From Alphaproteobacteria bacterium UBA1218 (GTDB lineage Bacteria > Pseudomonadota > Alphaproteobacteria > Rs-D84), in NCBI GenBank assembly GCA_002309215.1, contig DBXG01000030.1, forward strand, positions 1 through 9,946: a DNA stretch of 9,946 nucleotides, written 5' to 3'. Below the pieces are notes generated by a model, which saw only the letters and a list, made by a program, of their open reading frames with translations, had not been told where the DNA came from and did no database searches. Positions 1 through 6,400 of the stretch are shown here, in pieces (positions within the stretch are counted from its first letter, which is position 1; each line of letters starts with the position of its first letter). Both the position numbers and the translations under genes were made by a program.

Positions 1-20
1 AATCGAACCATTGACTTTTT
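1..20 (+). rRNA. 3' terminal bases of 23S rRNA (partial)
   Basis: The first bases, AATCGAACCATTGAC, resemble the extreme 3' end of bacterial 23S rRNA, where a conserved ...GGTACTAAT is followed by a CGAAC-type segment. The location, about 100 bases before a 5S gene on the same strand, fits a standard 23S-5S order. Only a scrap is present and the exact mature end cannot be set from this window; an ordinary intergenic sequence is the alternative. Confidence 0.5.
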
Positions 21-73
21 ATCTTTCGTTTGATTTTTCGAACGAAATGCTTGAAGAGAACGTTGAAAGATTC

Positions 74-101
74 TTGACATTGAATAATTTTTGATTATGA
101 T
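74..101 (+). promoter_or_regulatory. sigma70-type promoter in the 23S-5S spacer
   Basis: A perfect -35 TTGACA (74-79) and a near-consensus -10 TATGAT (96-101) are separated by 16 bp. Transcription would start near 108, at the base of the extended 5S stem. This would let 5S rRNA be made independently of the upstream rRNA operon. It is inferred from sequence only. Confidence 0.6.
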
Positions 102-116
102 GTGCATGCTGGATTT

Positions 117-237
117 AATTCTGGTGATTATAGAGCGGATGCAACCCTCTGTTCCATTCCGAACCAGACAGGGAAAAACCGTATCGCCGATGGTACTTTG
201 GCTTAAGCCACGGAAGAGTAGGTCGTCGCCAGAATTA
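117..237 (+). rRNA. rrf: 5S ribosomal RNA
   Basis: This is the 5S rRNA of the large ribosomal subunit. The conserved landmarks are all present in order: CCATTCCGAAC (loop C region) near 154-164, GCGCCGATGGTACT-like sequence (CGCCGATGGTACTTTGG, 185-201), and the 3' half GAGTAGGTCGTCGCCAG (216-232). The ends pair as helix I. The pairing continues well beyond the usual helix: 109-127 pairs with 226-244 in a 19-bp stem containing one G-T pair. The mature ends are set at about 117 and 237 by alignment to the E. coli molecule and could be off by a few bases. The extra pairing (109-116 with 237-244) is probably a precursor processing stem. Confidence 0.96.
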
Positions 238-270
238 AATCCAGATAAAGATATAAAAACCGAAATTATA

Positions 271-297
271 AAACCGCTGTTTTTACAGCGGTTTTTG
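271..297. terminator. Bidirectional rho-independent terminator (5S operon and 303-aa gene)
   Basis: ACCGCTGT (273-280), loop TTTT, ACAGCGGT (285-292), followed by TTTTTG on the plus strand. It closes the rRNA unit. On the minus strand the flanking AAA gives a U-run after the hairpin, so it can also stop the minus-strand gene whose stop codon lies at 326. Confidence 0.88.
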
Positions 298-325
298 TTT
301 TGTCTTAATACATCAAACTTTTTTA

Positions 326-1237
326 TTATCTGTCGTTTTCTTGTTCTGATTTTATTTTTTTCAATAATTTTGCTTCTTGGCCACAAAGACCAGCATATCT
401 CTGTTTCGCGTGACGTAATTTTTGTCGTAGTTCAGAAGTGTCTACGCCACCTTCGTATTCTGACAAATCTTCTATTTGTTGTTCCAATGAAGCAATTTCG
501 TTTTTAGTTTGTATAATACATTGTCTTACATCGTTTAGAGCATCTTTTCTGATGCTGAAAGGAAAACAAGTTTGGACAACTTTTGTTTGTTCTTGAACAA
601 TGGGTTTTATAGCTTGTTGAACTTCCGCTTCTGCTTTTACAGTCATATAACTTATATCAGAACGTTTGCATGTTGGATGACGTTTTGTTATGACTTGAAA
701 CATTTGTTCTTGGAAATCAGGATCTTGTAAATCTTTATAGTTTTGTTTTGTTATCGCATGAATTGCTTTGCGTAATGAACTGAGTAAATGATAATTAGCA
801 TCAGCGCATAATATATTTAAGCGTTTTGGTAATTTACCTGTTTTTATAAAACTGTCATACAACTTGGCTTTGCCTAGACTTTTTATAAAATCTGTAATAT
901 GCCAAATAAAATCCATGATTTCATGGGGCATAAAGCCATCTGAGTTACGTGGTGCGTATTTTCTGTATGTTCCAAGAAAATACAATAAACTGTTTTTTCC
1001 ATTTATTTTAAATGGCGATATAGTTCCAAAACGTGCGGGGTTATAAGACATTTCGTACCACAACACATCGCATATAATATCTTCAGTTAAATCGTCAATA
1101 TAAATGTAATCTGTTTTCAGATTTGTTGAGGTTGAGAAATATACATCATCCAAAGTTTCAGGTGTCCAATTTCCAAAATACATGCGTTTAGCGCTGTATC
1201 TAATAATTTGTTTTAATTGTTGCAAATTTGGTGTCAT
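326..1237 (-). CDS. Hypothetical protein with C-terminal coiled coil (303 aa)
   Basis: I do not recognise this 303-residue protein. It has no signal peptide and no hydrophobic membrane segment, so it is probably cytoplasmic. The N-terminal 225 residues look like a mixed globular domain rich in aromatic residues (IIRYSAKRMYFGNW near the start). The last about 75 residues are two charged helices (around 229-258 and 268-300) joined by a SEYEGGVDT turn, which suggests an antiparallel coiled-coil hairpin. The start is supported by an AGGGG ribosome-binding site 5 nt upstream and a well-placed promoter giving a leader of about 20 nt. It is divergent from the 124-aa exported protein gene and ends at the shared terminator downstream of 5S rRNA. 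The function cannot be assigned from sequence. Confidence 0.85.
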   Translation of the reverse strand: MTPNLQQLKQIIRYSAKRMYFGNWTPETLDDVYFSTSTNLKTDYIYIDDLTEDIICDVLWYEMSYNPARFGTISPFKINGKNSLLYFLGTYRKYAPRNSDGFMPHEIMDFIWHITDFIKSLGKAKLYDSFIKTGKLPKRLNILCADANYHLLSSLRKAIHAITKQNYKDLQDPDFQEQMFQVITKRHPTCKRSDISYMTVKAEAEVQQAIKPIVQEQTKVVQTCFPFSIRKDALNDVRQCIIQTKNEIASLEQQIEDLSEYEGGVDTSELRQKLRHAKQRYAGLCGQEAKLLKKIKSEQENDR

Positions 1238-1264
1238 AAGCGCCCCTTTTACTTATCTAACATC

Positions 1265-1293
1265 AGCATAAGACGTGGACAATGTTTTGTCAA
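1265..1293 (-). promoter_or_regulatory. Promoter of the 303-aa gene
   Basis: On the minus strand a perfect -35 TTGACA (1293-1288) and -10 TATGCT (1270-1265) are separated by 17 bp. The predicted start is near 1258, about 20 nt before the ATG at 1237. Confidence 0.75.
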
Positions 1294-1312
1294 TCTAAAA
1301 TTATTTTATTAC

Positions 1313-1340
1313 TTGCAAGCGGTAAAATATGCTTTACAAT
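1313..1340 (+). promoter_or_regulatory. Promoter of the 124-aa exported protein gene
   Basis: -35 TTGCAA (1313-1318), 16 bp, -10 TACAAT (1335-1340). The predicted start is near 1347, giving a 30-nt leader before the ATG at 1377. The -35 boxes of this and the divergent promoter are only 19 bp apart, so one regulator could act on both. Confidence 0.6.
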
Positions 1341-1376
1341 TCCAACTAGAGAGAACAAAACAAAAAAGGTTGAATT

Positions 1377-1751
1377 ATGAAAAAACTTATCTTGGTGTCT
1401 TTGTTTGCAACTTTGGCATCTGCATCTGCATTTGCTTCGGATTTTTACAAAGAAACAATCAATACTTGTGATGAATACGAAATGCGTGCTGCATTAGACA
1501 GGGCAACATATGAAAATCGTTCTGTTATCACGATTATTGAATGCGATGATGGCATTGTCAGAACCAGAACACAATCTATGCCAAAGGTAAAACCTACTTG
1601 CGATACATGCGGTTGTGCGGAACCAAAAGAAGAAGTTATCAAACGTGAATACTTTGTTCGTGAAACAGTGCAACAATATAATCCTGTTGTAAAATATGTT
1701 CCTGCTGGGACATATACACGTGTTAAGCCAACATGCAATCATGGTTGTTAA
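1377..1751 (+). CDS. Small exported cysteine-rich protein (124 aa)
   Basis: Unrecognised small protein. A classical Sec signal peptide is visible: MKK, a hydrophobic core, and a probable cut after SASAFA (A20), leaving a mature protein of 104 residues that starts SDFYKE. It has seven cysteines, all in the mature part (C31, C56, C75, C78, C80, C120, C124). They include a C-x2-C-x-C cluster (75-80) and a C-terminal C-x3-C with a histidine inside (C120, H122, C124). The pentapeptide VKPTC occurs twice, at 71-75 and 116-120, each time opening a cysteine cluster. Disulfide bonding in the periplasm, or metal binding by the two clusters, are the obvious possibilities; neither can be proven here. The start is supported by AAAGG 7 nt upstream. 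The gene is monocistronic, with a strong terminator directly after it. Confidence 0.85.
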   Translation: MKKLILVSLFATLASASAFASDFYKETINTCDEYEMRAALDRATYENRSVITIIECDDGIVRTRTQSMPKVKPTCDTCGCAEPKEEVIKREYFVRETVQQYNPVVKYVPAGTYTRVKPTCNHGC

Positions 1752-1774
1752 AGTACAAGAATAAATAAAAAATG

Positions 1775-1801
1775 AAACCCCGCCAAAATGGCGGGGTTTT
1801 T
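1775..1801 (+). terminator. Rho-independent terminator of the 124-aa gene
   Basis: CCCCGCCA (1778-1785), loop AAA, TGGCGGGG (1789-1796), then TTTTT (1797-1801), with AAA before the stem extending the pairing. Confidence 0.92.
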
Positions 1802-1976
1802 GCAACGCCCCAACCACGGTAGTGGGACATTGCTGGCCTACAACTCAACCCGCCGTCGAAATAAATTCTTTGGGGTTGCCGTGTCATAGACAATACGATT
1901 ATAGATTATTTATTATACCCACTCAACAGGTACGTTTTCTTAATAAATACCACTAGTATTGTTTTATTATTTTTGA
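1802..1976. other. Intergenic stretch with an open frame lacking a good start
   Basis: Between the terminator and the toxin gene no supported gene is visible. Plus-strand frame 1 stays open from 1765 to a TAG at 1954-1956, running through GC-richer sequence. It has no ATG; the only candidate start noted is a GTG at 1822 without a ribosome-binding site. It could be a decayed gene fragment or chance. A small hairpin CCAC-GGTA-GTGG lies at about 1814-1825. The right end is very AT-rich and carries the toxin promoter. Confidence 0.3.
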
Positions 1977-1982
1977 TATAAT
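1974..1982 (+). promoter_or_regulatory. Extended -10 promoter placing the transcription start at the toxin ATG
   Basis: TGATATAAT (1974-1982) is a consensus extended -10 (TGn plus TATAAT). No good -35 is visible at the proper distance; TAGTAT (1954-1959) is weak. With the usual 6-7 nt gap, transcription starts at about 1989-1990, the ATG itself. No Shine-Dalgarno sequence precedes the ATG, consistent with a leaderless mRNA. Confidence 0.6.
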
Positions 1983-1989
1983 TATACTC

Positions 1990-2541
1990 ATGAAGAACAG
2001 GTTGTACATTATTGCTGGCCCGAATGGTGCAGGCAAGACCACGTTAGCAAAAGAACTGGTCAAAGACGAATCTATAACATTTTTAAATGCTGATGAAATC
2101 GCAATGCGTCATCATGATAATATCGGGCTTTTGTCTGGTCGCATTTTATTAGATCGGTTTGATAAATTGGTTGATTTGGGAAAATCTGTTGTTTTGGAAT
2201 CTACGGTTTCTGGAAATCATCACAACAGAATAATTGAAAAGGCACATAAGTCTAAATATGAAATAATATTTATTTATGTGTTTTTGGATTCAGTCAGGCA
2301 GAATTTGGAACGTATTAAACATCGTGTGGCTATGGGTGGACACAATGTTCCTTCTGCAGATGTTGTGCGACGTTATGCGCGCAGTATGAAAAATTTTCGT
2401 GATATAATTGAAAAAGTCGATTATTGGGAATTATATTACAATGGTGAGAATAATTATGAATTAGTTGCGCGTGGAAAACGCGGAATCCTTGACATTATTG
2501 ATGATGTACTTTACAATAAGTTTAACAAGGAATCAAAGTAA
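1990..2541 (+). CDS. Zeta-toxin-like P-loop kinase (COG4185-type), probable toxin
   Basis: A 183-residue P-loop NTPase of the zeta toxin / COG4185 'predicted ABC-type ATPase or kinase' group. Visible motifs are Walker A GPNGAGKTT (10-18), a NADEI segment with the likely substrate or base aspartate D35 (31-37), ESTVSG (70-75) and the family signature HRVAMGGHNVP (111-121) followed by VRRYARSMKNF (126-136), whose arginines and histidine are expected to bind nucleotide phosphates. True zeta toxins phosphorylate UDP-N-acetylglucosamine and block cell-wall synthesis; whether this shorter family uses the same substrate is not known to me. The ATG start sits 7 nt after an extended -10 box with no ribosome-binding site, so translation may begin on a leaderless message. 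The next gene starts at the very next base, which suggests a toxin-antitoxin operon. A housekeeping nucleotide kinase role is the alternative. Confidence 0.88.
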   Translation: MKNRLYIIAGPNGAGKTTLAKELVKDESITFLNADEIAMRHHDNIGLLSGRILLDRFDKLVDLGKSVVLESTVSGNHHNRIIEKAHKSKYEIIFIYVFLDSVRQNLERIKHRVAMGGHNVPSADVVRRYARSMKNFRDIIEKVDYWELYYNGENNYELVARGKRGILDIIDDVLYNKFNKESK

Positions 2542-2688
2542 ATGACGAAAGAATATTATGAGCTTTCTGCAAAAATATCTCGGTTGGCTAATCGGGGGGC
2601 GCATCGTGCACAAGAGGCTGCGCGTCGTGCGGGGGTTCCTGTCGTATATGCTTATGGCGGACGTTTGCACAAGATAATTCTTAAATAG
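2542..2688 (+). CDS. 48-aa protein, probable antitoxin partner of the zeta-like kinase
   Basis: A 48-codon gene starting at the base directly after the toxin stop codon (TAA 2539-2541, ATG 2542-2544), so it is almost certainly translationally coupled. An AAGGA ribosome-binding site lies inside the toxin gene at 2527-2531, 10 nt before the ATG. The protein begins MTKEYYELSAKIS, continues as a basic Ala/Arg-rich helix (RGAHRAQEAARRAG, about 18-31) and ends in a short strand-like segment (VPVVYAYGGRLHKIILK). Small proteins with this layout, an Ala/Arg-rich helix then a 'GxPVVYxxxG' strand, commonly sit next to COG4185 kinases, where they are presumed antitoxins. That is recalled family knowledge, not a search result. 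The order here is toxin first, antitoxin second. It shows coding-like structure despite its small size. Confidence 0.75.
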   Translation: MTKEYYELSAKISRLANRGAHRAQEAARRAGVPVVYAYGGRLHKIILK

Positions 2689-2723
2689 CATGAACACAAT
2701 GTAAAATCGTGTGGTGTTTGTGA

Positions 2724-3278
2724 TCAAAATCTGTATCCAATCGACATACCTGCGAAGTTAAAACCTTCGTTGCGGGTTGTGAAATTACCATTAGAAAAGT
2801 GAATTGTAAATATCTCTGCATGCCAATTATCAGATATGTTTTTCCCAATGAAAAATTTTTCGCCAAATACCAATCTGCTTTCGACCCAGTAATCCATATT
2901 GTTGCGCATAAACGGACCAATACCAATTCCCATGTACCAGCCATCATATTGCAACAAAGCAGTATCGACAGAAATGCCAATTCCCATAAAAGATAAACCG
3001 CGACTGGAACGATAAGCAAAGTTTTGTCCGATATCCAGATTCAATCGCGAATCCAGACGGAAAAACTTAATCGGTTGGCTGTATTGCAACAATAAAAAAG
3101 TTTGTGGATTAAAATCCCAAATGCCCGGTTGAATCAGTTTTAATAACGAACCAGAGCCAGTACTTTGCGCAGCGTATAAGGTCAGAGAGTTTATTTTATC
3201 ACCAAACATAACATTGGTATCTGCGATTGCGGAACCGACAGCGCACAAAGACAAAAAAGAAACTAAAAACTTTTTCAT
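2724..3278 (-). CDS. pagL: PagL-like lipid A 3-O-deacylase (outer-membrane beta-barrel)
   Basis: A 184-residue exported protein. It has a Sec signal peptide (MKKFLVSFLSLCAVGSAIA, cut probably before DTN) followed by alternating beta strands typical of a small barrel, ending in YRF, an outer-membrane beta-signal with terminal Phe. The C-terminal block HFSNGNF (160-166) followed by NEG (170-172) matches the PagL / acyloxyacyl hydrolase signature, in which a His-x-Ser pair (here H160 and S162) is catalytic; E171 is a candidate third member. PagL removes the 3-linked acyl chain from lipid A in the outer leaflet, which in other bacteria lowers endotoxicity. The frame extends upstream to 3314, but the inner methionine at 3278 starts a proper signal peptide and is preferred. 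No good ribosome-binding site precedes it; a TATAAT (3297-3292) 13 nt upstream would give a very short leader. The gene is convergent with the toxin pair, 35 bp from it. Confidence 0.8.
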   Translation of the reverse strand: MKKFLVSFLSLCAVGSAIADTNVMFGDKINSLTLYAAQSTGSGSLLKLIQPGIWDFNPQTFLLLQYSQPIKFFRLDSRLNLDIGQNFAYRSSRGLSFMGIGISVDTALLQYDGWYMGIGIGPFMRNNMDYWVESRLVFGEKFFIGKNISDNWHAEIFTIHFSNGNFTTRNEGFNFAGMSIGYRF

Positions 3279-3291
3279 GTTCAATATCGTA

Positions 3292-3297
3292 ATTATA
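3292..3297 (-). promoter_or_regulatory. Possible -10 box of the pagL-like gene
   Basis: A perfect TATAAT on the minus strand, 13 nt before the preferred ATG at 3278. The predicted leader would be only about 6 nt. No convincing -35 is seen at 16-18 bp, so this is a weak call. Confidence 0.4.
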
Positions 3298-3357
3298 AAA
3301 AACGATTCGAGCAATAAAAATAAAGTTGATTTTATACCTTGGACTTGATTTTTGTTA

Positions 3358-3386
3358 TTTACACAGTTGATGAAAAATGTTATAAT
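3358..3386 (+). promoter_or_regulatory. Promoter of the 1011-aa gene
   Basis: -35 TTTACA (3358-3363), 17 bp, perfect -10 TATAAT (3381-3386). The predicted start is near 3393, leaving a leader of about 77 nt, which holds the structured element described next. Confidence 0.75.
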
Positions 3387-3404
3387 TTTTCTAAGTGAAG
3401 GAAT

Positions 3405-3449
3405 GTTATGTGATATAAGCCCGTAAATCTGGGCATTTTGGCATATAAC
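3405..3449 (+). promoter_or_regulatory. Structured 5' leader (nested hairpins) before the 1011-aa gene
   Basis: An outer stem pairs GTTATGTG (3405-3412) with CATATAAC (3442-3449), 8 bp with one G-T. An inner stem pairs GCCC (3419-3422) with GGGC (3431-3434). The structure ends 8 nt before the AGGAG ribosome-binding site (3458-3462), which is itself unpaired. It may be an mRNA-stability or regulatory leader. No known riboswitch is recognised. Confidence 0.4.
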
Positions 3450-3469
3450 AGAAAGGCAGGAGAATTCTT

Positions 3470-6400
3470 ATGGCTGTTCGTATAAATGCAAATTCATGTA
3501 AAAATGCACTTGGCACAGTGTTTTTACTGGCAACTGTATTTTTCGTTTGTTCGACATTTATTTCAATGCGCTCTGTGTTGGCAGATCCAATTGCGCCCCA
3601 GAATGCTGGTGTTGTTTCAACTGGCCGGCAGAGTCCGCGTTCCTCATCACGAACATCTAATCGAACAATTTCTCGTTCAACTGTATCGCGCGCAACAACT
3701 GGTGCGACGGTGGCGCCATCTCGTTCAACCGCGTCGCGTTCAACTGTATCGCGTGGAACTGCTGGCTCCAGAAGTGTTTCTTCGCGTTCAATAACGCCAA
3801 CACGTCAAAATGCCAATGTGGTCAGTCGTGGTGTTTCTGCGCGTGGTCAGGCTACACGTACCAGTGCTAATAATCGTGCTGTTCGTGCGCGTACTGCAAC
3901 GAATGCAACGCGTGTGGCTGCAATTGGTAATGTGACATCTGGTGGCGATCGTGCCAGCGTTAATACATCGTATTCATATTTAAGCAGCAGATTATATACT
4001 GGAAATTATTCCAATATTATTGATTCAACAACTGGCTTGATTTCTGCAGAAGCCTATTCAAATTGTATGGATTCGTATTATGCATGCATGGACGAAATCT
4101 GCACAGCGCGTAGTGCGGCTAAGGGACGTTGTTCTTGCGCTGGTCGTGCTGTTAATTTCTTGGCTGCAGAAGAAGCATTGGAAAGTGCGAACGAAGAATT
4201 GATTACATTATCTGGTCAATTATCTTTGTTGATTGCGACCAAGGGTAAGGGTGATGAAATCGCATCTGCATTTACTTTGACGGAGGCAGAACAGGTTATG
4301 AACTGTGTTTCATGGAAAGAAACAATGGAACAATACGGCAGGGATTCAACCGAAATGAAAAATTGGTGCAAAGAACATTCTATGGAATATAACAGCGATG
4401 GTTCTTCGACCAACACTTGTTCCGATCGTCCGTCATATTGTACTTCCAACAGTTATGGATTCAACTTGGATGATTTAAGCAATATCGGTGGTTCTTCGTC
4501 TGATATTATGGCACAATTGAAAGCGTGGGCAGACGCAAAAGATTTGGCAAAACAATACGAAAATGATGAGGAAAATGTTCTGGCCAAATATAACTATTCT
4601 TATTCGGCTGTTATAAATGCTATGGGCGGACAAACAAATAATATACTTGATATGGACGATACAGGGACGACTTTGGACAAGTTGGCAAAAAAGTGGGGCT
4701 ATAAATTATTTGAATATGCACATAATAATGTTTGCGGACGCGTATTGGATTCCTGTTTTAACGGTATTTATGAGGCTTGCGGTACCCCACCATCTGTGAC
4801 TGATTCCGAAGGGAACAAACACCAGAAATGTATGAATGGTGCAACAACTGCATGTCCATTTAATTACAACAGTTATATACGTGTTGAAACTACAACAAAT
4901 TCATCAGATGCTGAATATGGTGATGTTGTGTTGAACGAACGTGGTTCTGGCAATGCGACTGCGTCATCTTCTGCATCTTGTTTTGGATATTCGGCAACGA
5001 CTTCATCTACTGGAACAAGAACAACAACATCGTCGTCTGATCCATATTATAATTTGCGTGGTCCTGTGGCTGATGCGCGTCGTTCGATTATGCAGAAATA
5101 TTTATTGGACGCAAATTCAGCATGTGATGCTTATGGCGAATCGTTAAAGAATACTGCACAAAACATCAATTACCAGAAAGTTGCTGCACAGCAGGCTTTG
5201 CAACAAAAACGTCTGGAATTCAAGCAACAGGAAGATTCAGAAACAGAATCAAATTACACAACATATGCATCTAACTTTGTATCATGTCTTGATGAAATAT
5301 GGGAATGTTATAATGATACAGAAGATTCAGAAACAGGTTGGACAAGTGCACGTATAAAAACATATTGTGCGCAAAAGTCTAATGTTCCGCATTGTTATGA
5401 ACCAATGGTTTGCAGTCCATCACGTTTGGCTCTGTCTGCGGTCATAGACAAACCTGATAGCGCACAATGTGAATTTAGACAAGATTTCAGAAAGAATACA
5501 TGTCGTAATGTTGTGACAATCAGTGAAATCTTGTATGGTGCAAACAGCCAGAAAACCACGTACAGCGGATATAGCAGTTTGACATACAGCGATACAACAA
5601 AAATCAATTCTGCAGAATTACGTGAAAGTTGCTTGCAAGAAGCGGGTGTCGAAGATGTTCGCTCTTGGGGTAAAGATGCAGAAAAAACATACCGTTGTAC
5701 AATAGCAGAAGTACACAAGACAGATGAATTTGGTTTGTCTGGATATAAGCCAGAAGATAAAGATTATACTACCGAAGGATGCCCATATATAACAGAGTGT
5801 ATTTCAGGTTATGTTCTTACTACTGTTGGTGGTACTAAAAAATGTACATTAATCACACCAGAACCGATAGTGTGTACTGATGAAATGGGTGACGGTGTAG
5901 AATCTGCTAAACGTTCTGTGATTGTTTCTGGTTCGACATATACATTGGGGACCTGCAAAATTGAAAAGTGTCTGTCTCATTATACAATGAATACCGACGG
6001 AACCGCATGTGTAGCAGATAGACCAAATTGCGATGAGTTCCCTGCAAATGCACTACGTGGACACCGAGAATGGAATGCTGACGTTTTGTCTGGTTGTATA
6101 ATAGATGCATGTCAGGGTGGTTATGGTGTGAAATACGATACTAACGAGTGTGTAGAATCGCCAACGGCTTGCGCATCTGAGACGGACCATATCGCTTCGG
6201 GTACCAAAAATTGGAATGAAGAGGAACAAAGGTGGGAGGCTTGTAAGGCTACCCAATCAAGCCAATGCGAAACAAATTACAGTGTGAATACAACCAATGG
6301 TACTTGTGTCCAGACAAAGGTAAATTGTACCTCAACAGAGACTACCGCCCTAGATGGTTATGCGGCAACCTCTGAAAAAACATGGAATGGTACTGCTTAT

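Noticed and set aside
24..47. Hairpin TTTCGTT/AACGAAA in the 23S-5S spacer as a terminator
   Set aside because: There is no T-run after it; it is more likely an rRNA processing structure and is too short to annotate on its own.
91..507. 138-codon plus-strand frame over the 5S gene
   Set aside because: It runs through the 5S rRNA and its terminator, then antisense to the 303-aa gene, so it is not a real gene.
2692..2712. Possible terminator between the antitoxin and pagL-like genes
   Set aside because: ACACAAT/ATCGTGT pairs with a mismatch and lacks a U-tract on either strand; too weak to call.
2724..3314. Upstream start of the pagL-like gene at 3314
   Set aside because: It would put 12 extra residues (MLESFFIITILN) before a complete signal peptide and lacks a ribosome-binding site; the start at 3278 is better.
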